From an uncultured Clostridia bacterium (GTDB lineage: Bacteria; Bacillota; Clostridia; Lachnospirales; Anaerotignaceae), in assembly GCA_944379995.1 (NCBI GenBank), contig CALWGF010000001.1, forward strand, positions 186,001 to 250,000: a stretch of 64,000 bases of DNA, read 5' to 3'. This document shows positions 1-9,741 of this stretch, in pieces. Both the position numbers and the translations under genes were made by a program. Every line of letters starts with the position of its first letter. Position 1 is the stretch's first letter. Below the pieces are notes generated by a model. That model saw only the letters and a program-made list of their open reading frames with translations. It searched no databases and was not told the DNA's origin.

Positions 1-1791
1 AGCACAAATCTTATTGAAAAACTTGTTATTCCTATTGGACAAATGATTTTTATTATAGCTATACTTTCTATTGCTATAATTATATCAATATTATGTATTT
101 TATTTTTAATTAAAAAATTTAGAAAAACATTTCCTACTGAGTTAAAAATAATATGCCTTTCTATACCTATGCTTATTGTTACTTGTGTTATAGTAGAAAT
201 ATGTCTTGAAAATATTTTGAAAGATGATGTGGAAAATCGTATTTTATCACAAATGTATTATACAGCTAATACTGTTAATAATAGCATAAATTTAGAAGCA
301 ATAAATGATTATGAACAAGCTATAAATGTATATGAAAGTACAAAATATAGTGTAAAATACAATGTTGTATATAATTCTAATGGAGAAGTGACAGGTATTT
401 TTGATGGTCTAATTGGTAATGTTTCGGTTTTTGGATATAAAGAAGGGGAATTTTTTAATGCTGATACTGGCAATTTATTTTGTGCACCTATTACATTTTA
501 TAATTTAGATTTGGAAAGAAAATATTTTGCCGATATTTTAATAATGAAATCTCCTATTAAATGTGTATTAGATACTTATAGTATGGGTAAATGTTTAGCA
601 TTATATTATCCTATTATTGAAGATAATGATGTAATAGGAGTTACAAGAGTGCTTTATCCTGAAAAATATATAGAAAATGATATAGAAGAGCAACAAAACC
701 AACTTATTTATGATATAGCTATATTTTTAACTTGTATTATAACTTTTTTAGCTCTTATAAGTTTTTTACTATTACGTCCTTTGAAAAAAATAGGGTATGA
801 TTTATCGGATTTTTCAACAGGAATTGACTTAAAAAGACCTAAAGAAGGTGGATTAAATGAAATTAAAGAAATGTCAATTTTGTTTTATAATATGGCTGTA
901 AATACAAAAGAACATTTGATTGATATAAATCAAATTAAAGAAGCATATGAGCCTTATATACCACAAAAACTTATAAATATTTTTGGAAAAGATGACATAA
1001 GAAATATATCAACTGAAGATGAAACAACAATTGAAGATGTATCTATTTTGATTATTGATACAATAGGATTTTCAAAAGCAATAGAAAAGGCAAATGTACA
1101 AGAAATGTTTTGTTTTGTAAATAATGTTTTAGAAAAACTTACAGGAAGCGTGGAGGAAGAAGGCGGAATTGTAATACAATTTACATATACAGGTTTATAT
1201 GCATATTTTAAAAACAGTACAATAAATGCTTTTAATGCAGCTATATCCGCACAAAAAAGTCTTGAAACTATATCATCTAATTTGGCTGGAGAAAATATAG
1301 TATTTGGTGCAGGGCTAATTTTTGGAAGTATAGATGTTGGAGTGATAGGCGGAAATGAAAGAATGGAAATAAGAGCTGTATCACCAGAAATGTCATTTGC
1401 TAGATATTTACAAAAATTATGTGGAATTTATAATTTTGGTGTACTTATAGATGAAACTATTGAAGAAAAAATTCCAAAAATCAAAGAACAAAGTGATGTA
1501 AGATACATCGGTCTTATAGGTTTTTCGTCAAAATCAATTTGTAATAGAAAAATTTATGAAGCATTTGGTGGTCAAAATCAGGAAACAGTAATGCTTAAAA
1601 AAATAACTAAAAAAGATTTTGAACTTGGTGTTAAATTTTTTCAAGAATATAATTATGTTGAAGCAAAAAAATGTTTTATACATGTTTTGAAAAAGAATAA
1701 AGATGACTTGGCAGCAGGACGTTATTTAAGACTTTGTAGTGATAAAATAGCTGGTAATGAAAAAGGAATGAATACTTTTGAACAATATTGA
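1..1791 (+). CDS. membrane HAMP protein with class III cyclase-like domain (5' partial)
   Basis: The reading frame is open to base 1, so the true start probably lies left of the window; an internal ATG is at 43. Numbered from that ATG, the protein has membrane segments at about residues 1-23, 35-55 and 223-247, with an outside loop between the last two. A HAMP-like linker follows, then a class III adenylate/guanylate cyclase-like domain (about 330-500) and a TPR-like tail. The first metal Asp is present (D339 in IIDTIGFS). The second is Thr (T383, in FTYTG where active enzymes have FIGDG), and the substrate-contacting Asn/Arg near 445-455 also look lost. It is therefore probably not an active cyclase and may be a sensor or scaffold. 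It overlaps the next gene, which encodes an eCIS-type AAA+ ATPase, by 14 bases, so they probably share an operon. Domain calls are from motif recognition only. Confidence 0.75.
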   Translation, partial: STNLIEKLVIPIGQMIFIIAILSIAIIISILCILFLIKKFRKTFPTELKIICLSIPMLIVTCVIVEICLENILKDDVENRILSQMYYTANTVNNSINLEAINDYEQAINVYESTKYSVKYNVVYNSNGEVTGIFDGLIGNVSVFGYKEGEFFNADTGNLFCAPITFYNLDLERKYFADILIMKSPIKCVLDTYSMGKCLALYYPIIEDNDVIGVTRVLYPEKYIENDIEEQQNQLIYDIAIFLTCIITFLALISFLLLRPLKKIGYDLSDFSTGIDLKRPKEGGLNEIKEMSILFYNMAVNTKEHLIDINQIKEAYEPYIPQKLINIFGKDDIRNISTEDETTIEDVSILIIDTIGFSKAIEKANVQEMFCFVNNVLEKLTGSVEEEGGIVIQFTYTGLYAYFKNSTINAFNAAISAQKSLETISSNLAGENIVFGAGLIFGSIDVGVIGGNERMEIRAVSPEMSFARYLQKLCGIYNFGVLIDETIEEKIPKIKEQSDVRYIGLIGFSSKSICNRKIYEAFGGQNQETVMLKKITKKDFELGVKFFQEYNYVEAKKCFIHVLKKNKDDLAAGRYLRLCSDKIAGNEKGMNTFEQY

Positions 1792-3859
1792 TTGTGGAAT
1801 AAAAAAACAAAAAAATATGCCTTATATTTGGGATAGTCAAATATGGGAAGATTTTATTTCTATAATAGAATTTCTTATTTGGGCGTTTATTAAAAAAGAA
1901 GAAATGGAAAAAAATGATGAATATACACTTGATTTCTCTATTTTAGTAGAAAAAGAAATTGAAGAAGCAGAAAGTATTATTAAAAGACGTATGGAATTGT
2001 CAAATATAAGTGGTATAAATCTTCATACATATAAATTTTTTTCGGTTTATAATTTAAGTTCTATTGAAAAATTTGCTTTTATAGTATCAGCAGCAGCAGA
2101 AATAAATTATAAATTAAATTCTATTTTAATAGCAGCAGAAAGAAATAAAAATGTTAAGTCACCAACAGTTGAAATGATTTTAAAACTATATAATATGATA
2201 AATATATATGACTTAAAAGAAACAGCGGACTTAATTAATGTTAAAGGTGATTTTGAATTGTGTATCGAAAAAGATAATATAAATAAGCCTTTAAGTCATA
2301 GAAGTTTTATTATTAAAAATACACTTTTATCGTATCTTTTGGGACAAAGTTTTGATATACATTATAAAGGATTTGATGTAAAATATCCTATTCCTGATAT
2401 TCTTATATATGATGATGTTTTAAAAAAAGCTGTTAATATAGCAAACAGTCAAACATATTTAGAAAAACCAGTTACATTATATATTTATGGAAAAAAGAAA
2501 TCAGGTAAAAAATTATTGGTATCACATTTATCACAACAAATAGGAAAAGAAGCTTTTTTTATTATGTGGAATGATATTATTAAAATGTCAGATGAAAAAA
2601 AGGAAAGCTTTTTTAATGATATAAGTCTTAAAATGAAATTGGAAAAAGGTTTTATTTGTCTTTATGGTATACCTAACTTCTCAGATGAAAAAGAAGAGTT
2701 TTATAATTATATTTTTTCCAAAATAATTAATATATGTGAATTTACAGTTGTTTTAGGTGAGAGAAAATATGATTTTCCTGTATGGCTTACAGAAAATTTT
2801 ATATCCCTTGAATTATGGGAACTTTCAGTAACAGAAAAAATATCTGTATGGTCGCATTATAATAATATTTATAATACAGATAAAGAAATTGATGTAAATC
2901 TAAATGGAAATAAATATATTATGAGTGTAGGGGAAATAGAAAATACATTTAAAACTGCTTATTATTGTGCAGCATCTCAAAATGAATTTAATATTAAAGA
3001 TAATCATATATCAGATGCAATTAAACAAAGAGAAAGAGGTAAACTATGTTCATATGCATCGCTTATAGAAGGAGCTTTTGTATGGGACGACCTTATTATA
3101 GATGCTTCTGTTAAACAGCAAATGAGATATATATGTAATCAAATAAAATATAGAAATATAGTAGGTGAAGAATGGGGATTTTTTGAAAAAACTTCATATG
3201 GTAGAGGTGTAAGTGCACTTTTTTATGGTTCTCCTGGTACAGGAAAAACAATGGCTGTACAAATAATAGCAAAAGAACTTGGTCTTGAGCTATATCGTGT
3301 AGACTTATCTAAAATGGTAAGTAAATATATTGGAGAAACAGAAAAAAATATATCTGCATTATTTGATATAGCAAAAAATATGAATGTCATATTATTTTTT
3401 GATGAAGCTGATTCGCTTTTTGCAAAACGAAGTGAGGTAAAAGACTCAAATGATAGAAATGCTAATGCTGAAACAGCACATTTGTTGCAAAAAATGGAAG
3501 AATATGAAGGTATGGTAATTCTTGCAACAAATCTTGTGGAACAGATAGATGATGCATTTAGAAGAAGAATAAAGTTTATGGTTCCTTTTAGATTTCCAGA
3601 TGTATCTACAAGAATAAAATTATGGCATTCTTTAATTCCAGAAAAAACTCCTTTAGATGATAGTATTGATTTAGATTTTTTTGCAAATCAATTTGAACTT
3701 TCTGGAAGTCAGATTAAAGAAATATTATGGAATGCAGCATATATTGCAGTATCTGATAATCAACCTTTAGGTAATGAACAAATTAAACAATCTATTATAT
3801 GGAATTATATAAAATATGGTAAACAGTTGATAAAAGAAGATTTTGGTTATTTAGCCTAA
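1778..3859 (+). CDS. AAA+ ATPase of contractile-injection-system type
   Basis: This 693-residue protein has a degenerate first P-loop (GKKKSGKK, about 238-245) and a canonical C-terminal AAA+ module. That module has Walker A GSPGTGKT at 484-491, Walker B FFDEAD with D542-E543, a sensor-1 ATN, and an arginine-rich DDAFRRR stretch. The wording around it (CNQIKY..., SKYIGETEKN, LLQKMEEYEG, RRIKFMVPF) matches the ATPase found in extracellular contractile injection systems (Afp15/PVC15-like), which is known to be part of these phage-tail-derived machines. The start is TTG at 1778, inside the end of the upstream gene, with an AAGGA-type site about 10 bases before it; no better start is visible. A stand-alone ATPase of the same family, without a CIS, cannot be excluded because the structural genes would lie left of the window. 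Confidence 0.8.
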   Translation: MNNIDCGIKKQKNMPYIWDSQIWEDFISIIEFLIWAFIKKEEMEKNDEYTLDFSILVEKEIEEAESIIKRRMELSNISGINLHTYKFFSVYNLSSIEKFAFIVSAAAEINYKLNSILIAAERNKNVKSPTVEMILKLYNMINIYDLKETADLINVKGDFELCIEKDNINKPLSHRSFIIKNTLLSYLLGQSFDIHYKGFDVKYPIPDILIYDDVLKKAVNIANSQTYLEKPVTLYIYGKKKSGKKLLVSHLSQQIGKEAFFIMWNDIIKMSDEKKESFFNDISLKMKLEKGFICLYGIPNFSDEKEEFYNYIFSKIINICEFTVVLGERKYDFPVWLTENFISLELWELSVTEKISVWSHYNNIYNTDKEIDVNLNGNKYIMSVGEIENTFKTAYYCAASQNEFNIKDNHISDAIKQRERGKLCSYASLIEGAFVWDDLIIDASVKQQMRYICNQIKYRNIVGEEWGFFEKTSYGRGVSALFYGSPGTGKTMAVQIIAKELGLELYRVDLSKMVSKYIGETEKNISALFDIAKNMNVILFFDEADSLFAKRSEVKDSNDRNANAETAHLLQKMEEYEGMVILATNLVEQIDDAFRRRIKFMVPFRFPDVSTRIKLWHSLIPEKTPLDDSIDLDFFANQFELSGSQIKEILWNAAYIAVSDNQPLGNEQIKQSIIWNYIKYGKQLIKEDFGYLA

Positions 3860-3878
3860 ATATAAGGAGGCTTCAAAT

Positions 3879-6800
3879 ATGGCAGGAAATCGAGTTGCAG
3901 AAAATAAAAAAGCTAAATCATTAGGGGCAATAGAATTAGCATTAGCAAATCACCAATTAGAAGATGGTCTTGATAAAATAGAGTTTGAAACAGATGTTGA
4001 AACAATGGAACAAGAAGATGAAACACTCTATAATTTTATGAAAAGCAGAAATAATTTAAAAAATTCTAATAAAGTTTTTTTTAAAATTAATAATAGACCT
4101 ATATTAGGCTCTAATGGTGAAAAACTTAAAGGTGATAAAATACCACTTTTTACAGGAGCTGCTATTGACTTAGAAAGTATGAATGCAATAGGTGAAAAAA
4201 AATTTCTTAAACCACCAAGAGCAGTAGGTAATGGAGGCATATTTGTAATAATACCACAAAGCTTTAATAGAGGTCTTGTTTTACCATTTGACAAAATTGA
4301 ACTTAAAGAAAATTATATTGATGGTGATATTTATTTGAATGATAAAACTGGTTTTCATGGTAACCATATACGTTTAACAGCTGAAAAAATGCATGTCACT
4401 ATTGATAAAGTAGAATTTATAAATCCAAAGTTAGTGTATAAAACAAAAGATGACGAAAGTGTTGTACCTGTATCAGAGAATGTTTATATTGATGAGTCTG
4501 GATTTTCTCCTAAATTATTAACAAAAGCTCTTCGTATTGAAGCACCAAATAAACAAGAACCTATTGAAGAAATATCAACTGAAACACAAACTACTGAAGA
4601 AATATCAGAGGTATCTGAAACAGTAGATGAATTAACAGAAAATAATCAACCAGACCGTATAATTTTTCAAGTAGGAAGGGGAAGATTTCGTTCAAAGCAA
4701 AGAAGAATTCCTTTTGACTTTTATGATGGATTTTCAATACAATGGAAAGATGGACAACTCATAGCAGTTGTAAAACTTGGAAATAAAGAAGTTGAGATAA
4801 ATATTAATAAAACAGAGTTTGAACATAAATATACTACTTCTGATAGTATTACTGTTGAATTAGAAGATAAAATTGGAATTGTAAAAGGAATTTTATCTTT
4901 ATTTGGTGTTAAAGATGTTGAAAATGGTGAAAATGGAATTTGTTATAGAGATTTAGAATTTTCAGAAGAAGGCATATTTTTTGGTTCTTTTAGGGGAACA
5001 CAAATAGAAACAAAAATAGATGATAATTGGGAATTAAAAATAGGTAATGACATTGGAGGAAGTTTTTCAAATAAATTTTTTGAAGATAAAAAAGATGATG
5101 AAGGAAGTTATTTTGAATTAGCTAAAACCGTACTTTCATATTTTGGTATTATAAGTGATGGTAATAATGATGAAGAAAAAGAAGGAGAAGAAAAGGCAAA
5201 AGAAGGTAATAATAACTTTAAATATAGTGTTGCTTTCTTCACATTTCCTATAATACCAGGCTTATTATCAGTAGATGCAAAATTTAACGCTGGTGCAAAA
5301 ATGGGATATAAAGTAAGTGGTTCTGTTAATAATGTAGTTGGAGCTTTAAAAAATCAACAAGCTGAAACATTCGGTTTTGATTTAAGAGGAGCAATTACAG
5401 GTAATGCTTATGCTGGATTTGATGTAGGTCTTACAGCAGGTCCTACAAATATAATGAATGTAAGTGCTAATATAGGTGCAAAAATAGCTTTAACAGGTGG
5501 AGATAATGACAGTGTATTTTCTATTGGTGTTCATACAGAATTTGAAAAAGGTAGAAAAGGTATGCCACACTTTAAAAAGGCGGAATTTGATGCTTTGTTA
5601 GAACTTTATTTAAAAGCAGTACTTGATGGTAGCTTAAAAGCTCAAATACTTGGTTGGGAAAAAAATCTTTATACATATACATTTAAAGAATTTGAAATTG
5701 CAATGATGGAAGCTCAAATTAAAGCAACAAAAGAAGCAAATAAAAGTTGGACTGAAGATGCAAGTTTATCATATAAAGCTCTTTCAGGTCGTGTAAAAAA
5801 TACACTTAAAACAGGTGATAAGCTTGAAAAAATGTTTGAAAAACAAGAAGTGTCATGTGGTAAAACTACATTCGATGCAAGTCAAAGTTCATTTGAATAT
5901 GCTAAGAAAATATTGCTTGCATACCATGATAAAAGTAAACCTATGTTTATAGATACAAAAAATTCAAATTCAGGATTTTTGAATATGAATATGGCTATAA
6001 AAGAGTTACAACATAGATTTTATTTTCAGTTAAGAAAAAATGAAGAAACAATAGGAACTCAAATAGCTGAATTACAAAAACTCAAAACAAATAAGACATA
6101 TAATATAACTGGTAAAGAAATAGAAAGTGAAATAATTAGACATACAAATAATATATCAGCAATTTCAAAAGTATTGGAAGAAAGTAAATCTCCAGCTAAT
6201 ACACAAACAAATTCAACTAATCAGTCAACAGACTCTAAATCTAAACAAATGACTTCTAGTGAAAAAATAATGGAAACATATATTGCAAGTGGAGGAAATA
6301 AAAGTGGTTTTTTAAGCTACTTAAAAGATAAATCAAAAAAAGAAGCAGTTACTGTTGAAGCACTTATAAGATATGAAGAAAGTCGAAGAGCTGAACTTGT
6401 AAAAAAATCTACTGATAGAATTAGACAAATGCAAGCATATGCTCAAAGTATTGGTATAACAGAATATGATAAATCAAAAGGCAGTTTACTTTTTAATAAA
6501 TATAAAAGCATTGGTGGAAAAGCTATAAGACCGTCAGAGTTTTCAACAATAGAAACTTTACGAAAATATGAAGAAGAAAGAATTGCTCAAAAACATACTA
6601 GCAAAATTAATCGTGATGGGAAAAAATATCGTTTTCATACAGAAAGACTTGATAAATTAGCTATAAGATTTCCTGATATTGTTCAGAATGGTTCTGATAC
6701 ACCAAATATAGAGTTTTATGAATATTATACTAAAAATTTAAAAGCTAAAAAATTTAGTAATAATTTAGATATATATTCTAACAGAGAACGTCTTTTAGCA

Positions 6801-8480
6801 TATGAACGTAAAGTTCTTAAAGATAAATTAGAAGGAAATTATACAGGAATGTTTTCTTTAATAAGACGTGATAAAATAAGAGAGCTTAGTAAACTTACTT
6901 CAAGAACAGAGGAACAAGAAAAGTTTTTAAACCAATTAATATTAGGTGGTAAAAGAACTATGGAAAGTGACGAAAAAGCATATTATATGACTGCACAAAA
7001 AGATGATTTTATTGCAGCTCTTATTGAACAACAAAAAGCAAATGCTTTAAAATTATTTATCTCTAATAAAATAAAAGAGAATAAAGGAAGTAAAAAATGG
7101 CTTTTTGAAATGATAAAGAGTAATATTAGTATTAATGATATTATTACTTATGAACAAAACCGTGTTAGAATATTAAGGTCATTAAATCCACAAGATTATA
7201 AGATTTCTAATCATATGCAAAGAATACAGATGCTTAAAAATAGATTGGCACAGTCAAAAAATGCAGTTGGTATTGATAGAGAAAGAATAATTTATGATAC
7301 TATACAAGAATATTTTGATTTTGATAGAAATGAAAAAAAAGGATTTTTAAATGATATAGAAAAACGTATAAATGAATGTGATTATTCTGTACAAAAATTT
7401 TTCCAAGGAGAGGACTGGGAGCCTGATGAAAGCCAAGAAATTGATAAACTTCGTAAAGATAAAGGCTCTCTATATAGCCAATTAAGATTTTATGGTATAA
7501 AAAGTGGATTAAAAATTAATCATAAAGAAAATAGAAAAGTTCTGGATAAATATATGAGAATGAATAAAAAAGAATTTACTGCTGAAGATTTAGACAGATA
7601 TTATAGTTATAAAATTCATAGAGCAACTTCAGCTAAATATCATTCTGATAATAAGGCAGACCATACTACAATTTTAGATATTCTTGAAAAAATTAATGAT
7701 TATCCTGAAATGCTTAAAATATATAAAGAAATGGGCAGAAGAGACGGTTTTATAGAGCACGAAAAGAAAGAAGCTGGAAGCTGGGTTACTCCTAATATGA
7801 TACTTAATTATGAAAGAAATCGTTTACAAATGATTGATAAAAAACATTTAGACCGTATTGAAGCACTTAATGAAGCTGAAACAGGTACAGATGAAGAAAA
7901 AGCCCAAGTAATTAAAGAATACGCAGAATTAGCTAAACGTTTTGATAAACAAAAAGTTGATGAAAATTTTCAAATTTCACTTAATGATATAGTATGTGCT
8001 GAAGAATTACGACAAAGTGTAAAAATGTCTATTCACGACAAGCGTATATTACAACTTAAATCATCAGAAGATGGTTTGACAGATGAAGAAAAAATAAGAG
8101 CTTATGATGGTAATCGTTTTAAAGCTGATAAAAATGAAGTTGAACTTATATACAGTCAGCTTGAAGAAAAAATATTTTCAAATCCAGAGGCTATGGCTTC
8201 TGAGCTTACATATTATGAAACAAGTGAAAAAGAACATCAAGAAGAATTACAAAAGAAATGGCAACAGATTGAAATAAATATTCAAGAAAGAATTATACTT
8301 TTGTCAGAACAAATAGAACAATGTTTAAAAGTTATAAATAATACTGAAGATGCAATAAAAAATCCAGAATGTATATTTGAAAATCAATCAAAAACAAATG
8401 AATATATTAAAAATGTATTAGATAAAACAGAAAATGACATTAAAAAAGTACCAGAAATAATTAATACTACTTCAAAATAA
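3879..8480 (+). CDS. 1533-residue unrecognised protein, possible eCIS cargo or structural protein
   Basis: I do not recognise a named family. A strong AAGGAGG precedes the ATG. The N-terminal 220 residues look globular. A Glu/Thr-rich linker (about 227-258) follows, then a beta-type region with a Gly/Ala-rich stretch (about 445-570), and from about 820 a highly charged helical half. That half repeats a loose motif: a short hydrophobic run followed by Y-E-x-x-R or a variant, seen near residues 830, 896, 973, 1090, 1240, 1311 and 1373. There is no signal peptide and no membrane segment. It follows an eCIS-type ATPase and precedes a chaperone-like gene. In known eCIS loci effectors often lie after the ATPase, so cargo is a reasonable but unproven reading; a structural or assembly protein is the alternative. 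No catalytic motif was seen. Confidence 0.7.
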   Translation: MAGNRVAENKKAKSLGAIELALANHQLEDGLDKIEFETDVETMEQEDETLYNFMKSRNNLKNSNKVFFKINNRPILGSNGEKLKGDKIPLFTGAAIDLESMNAIGEKKFLKPPRAVGNGGIFVIIPQSFNRGLVLPFDKIELKENYIDGDIYLNDKTGFHGNHIRLTAEKMHVTIDKVEFINPKLVYKTKDDESVVPVSENVYIDESGFSPKLLTKALRIEAPNKQEPIEEISTETQTTEEISEVSETVDELTENNQPDRIIFQVGRGRFRSKQRRIPFDFYDGFSIQWKDGQLIAVVKLGNKEVEININKTEFEHKYTTSDSITVELEDKIGIVKGILSLFGVKDVENGENGICYRDLEFSEEGIFFGSFRGTQIETKIDDNWELKIGNDIGGSFSNKFFEDKKDDEGSYFELAKTVLSYFGIISDGNNDEEKEGEEKAKEGNNNFKYSVAFFTFPIIPGLLSVDAKFNAGAKMGYKVSGSVNNVVGALKNQQAETFGFDLRGAITGNAYAGFDVGLTAGPTNIMNVSANIGAKIALTGGDNDSVFSIGVHTEFEKGRKGMPHFKKAEFDALLELYLKAVLDGSLKAQILGWEKNLYTYTFKEFEIAMMEAQIKATKEANKSWTEDASLSYKALSGRVKNTLKTGDKLEKMFEKQEVSCGKTTFDASQSSFEYAKKILLAYHDKSKPMFIDTKNSNSGFLNMNMAIKELQHRFYFQLRKNEETIGTQIAELQKLKTNKTYNITGKEIESEIIRHTNNISAISKVLEESKSPANTQTNSTNQSTDSKSKQMTSSEKIMETYIASGGNKSGFLSYLKDKSKKEAVTVEALIRYEESRRAELVKKSTDRIRQMQAYAQSIGITEYDKSKGSLLFNKYKSIGGKAIRPSEFSTIETLRKYEEERIAQKHTSKINRDGKKYRFHTERLDKLAIRFPDIVQNGSDTPNIEFYEYYTKNLKAKKFSNNLDIYSNRERLLAYERKVLKDKLEGNYTGMFSLIRRDKIRELSKLTSRTEEQEKFLNQLILGGKRTMESDEKAYYMTAQKDDFIAALIEQQKANALKLFISNKIKENKGSKKWLFEMIKSNISINDIITYEQNRVRILRSLNPQDYKISNHMQRIQMLKNRLAQSKNAVGIDRERIIYDTIQEYFDFDRNEKKGFLNDIEKRINECDYSVQKFFQGEDWEPDESQEIDKLRKDKGSLYSQLRFYGIKSGLKINHKENRKVLDKYMRMNKKEFTAEDLDRYYSYKIHRATSAKYHSDNKADHTTILDILEKINDYPEMLKIYKEMGRRDGFIEHEKKEAGSWVTPNMILNYERNRLQMIDKKHLDRIEALNEAETGTDEEKAQVIKEYAELAKRFDKQKVDENFQISLNDIVCAEELRQSVKMSIHDKRILQLKSSEDGLTDEEKIRAYDGNRFKADKNEVELIYSQLEEKIFSNPEAMASELTYYETSEKEHQEELQKKWQQIEINIQERIILLSEQIEQCLKVINNTEDAIKNPECIFENQSKTNEYIKNVLDKTENDIKKVPEIINTTSK

Positions 8481-8495
8481 AATGGAGGAATTAAA

Positions 8496-8903
8496 ATGAC
8501 AATTCGTGATGCATTTATAGCGTTTGCATTAAAATATAATATAACTTTAAATGAAAGTAACCAAGATATATTATCATTTTATATAAGTGGTGAAAAGGGT
8601 AAATATAATTCTTTTGCAATGTGTATGGAAGATGATAAAATGTTTGCATATTTTGTTGATTGTAATATAAGAGTAGAACCTAAAAATAGAAGTATAATAA
8701 GTGAATATTTAATGAAACTTAATTATAATTTGAAAATAGGTAGTTTTCAAATGGACTATAACACAGGAGATATAACAGTTCGTGCTTGCCAATACATATT
8801 TGGAAGTGATGAAGAACAAAAAAATACAATAGAACAAATTATTTTAATATTAGGAATGATAGCAGATACATATTGTTATGATATTATAAAAGAATTAGAA
8901 TAA
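8496..8903 (+). CDS. YbjN / type III secretion chaperone-like small protein
   Basis: This 135-residue acidic soluble protein starts 15 bases after the 1533-residue gene and has a GGAGG site. Its pattern is an N-terminal helix, a short beta run, a central helix with LNYNLKIGSFQMDY, a strand (GDITVRAC) and a C-terminal helix. This resembles YbjN-domain proteins, whose fold is shared with type III secretion chaperones. The LN-(Y/R)-L-x-x-G-x-F-x-x-D signature of YbjN is visible around residues 66-82. Close coupling to a giant possible cargo gene suggests a dedicated chaperone or loading factor; that is inference. It is the last gene of the cluster, followed by AT-rich DNA. Confidence 0.6.
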   Translation: MTIRDAFIAFALKYNITLNESNQDILSFYISGEKGKYNSFAMCMEDDKMFAYFVDCNIRVEPKNRSIISEYLMKLNYNLKIGSFQMDYNTGDITVRACQYIFGSDEEQKNTIEQIILILGMIADTYCYDIIKELE

Positions 8904-9099
8904 TAAAAATATTTTAGTATTTATTTGTATTTACTTTTATTTTTTTTAATTATATAATAAAAATATATTGATATAATAGAATTATATTTATATAGTGTTA
9001 TGTTACTAATAATAGTTATCTGTAATATATATATTTTTTTGGTTAATATAATGAATGTTATATAAGTTATAAATAAACCATTATAAAAGGGGAGATATT

Positions 9100-9336
9100 A
9101 TGAACCAGTTTGATGTTATAGTTGACAATATTATGGAACGTTTCAGAACTTTTAATGCAGTTGATGTGGGAATATTTAAAATATGCATTTTAACATTAGG
9201 TATTATAATAGGTGTATATTCAAGTCAAAAAATAAAAAAATTTACACCACATATGTTTGCTATATTTGTTTTAGCTTATTTATATGTTGTAATTAAATTA
9301 ATAAGAGCAGAAGTTGACGACCTTGATTGGGACTAA
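9100..9336 (+). CDS. small two-helix membrane protein
   Basis: A 78-residue protein with a GGGGAGA site before its ATG. An amphipathic N-terminus is followed by a hydrophobic helix (about 25-43), a basic loop containing KIKKF, and a second helix (about 50-66), then an acidic tail. It resembles short Clostridia proteins often labelled 'permease of phosphate ABC transporter', which have the same two-helix plan and a G-x-x-I/L-G-x-x segment in the first helix. That label is not functionally established. It lies 1.5 kb upstream of pstS, so a link to phosphate uptake is possible but unsupported. A terminator follows at 9449. Confidence 0.6.
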   Translation: MNQFDVIVDNIMERFRTFNAVDVGIFKICILTLGIIIGVYSSQKIKKFTPHMFAIFVLAYLYVVIKLIRAEVDDLDWD

Positions 9337-9448
9337 AAACATTATGTAGTATATATATTTTGATATGTAATTTAAGTTTCATATGTAAAATGCTTTTAAA
9401 TATTTCAGTCATATATAAAAATTTTTAAAAATAGGTTTATGTACAATT

Positions 9449-9482
9449 GAGACTTACAATTATTGTAAGTCTCTTATTTTTT
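9449..9482 (+). terminator. intrinsic terminator after small membrane protein gene
   Basis: GAGACTTACAAT at 9449-9460 and its exact reverse complement at 9462-9473 form a long stem, followed by TTATTTTTTT. It is about 110 bases past the stop of the 78-residue gene and is the only clear exit signal there. Confidence 0.8.
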
Positions 9483-9741
9483 TAAAACTTGCTGGAAAAT
9501 TTTTAAAAAAAATTCATATTATTGAATTGTTTTAAGTTATATTTTGTTGACTATATTCTTTTTTTATATTAAAATGTAACTGTAATGTTGGAAGATTTTA
9601 TATAAGTATATAAAAATATCGTGTAATTTATGATATATATAAATTAATTATAAAATAAAAAAGAAAGGAGTATGTCAAAACTATCAATGTTATAGAAATT
9701 AAATAAATTATAGTTTTATAAGGTTTTGGCGATAAAATAAT
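9483..9741 (+). other. AT-rich leader with possible 7-residue peptide
   Basis: The stretch from 9337 to 9741 has no ordinary gene. After the terminator it is almost pure A/T. A strong AAAGGAG (9664-9670) precedes ATG TCA AAA CTA TCA ATG TTA TAG (9672-9695), a possible seven-residue peptide. The peptide sequence contains AAAACTAT (9677-9684), which can pair with ATAGTTTT (9710-9717) just before the next gene. This may be an attenuator-like leader or chance in AT-rich DNA. Confidence 0.3.

Noticed and set aside
3879-8480. Tape-measure protein of the injection system
   Set aside because: It lies after the ATPase, has no hydrophobic segments and has an extensive beta region near residues 445-570, unlike usual tape measures.
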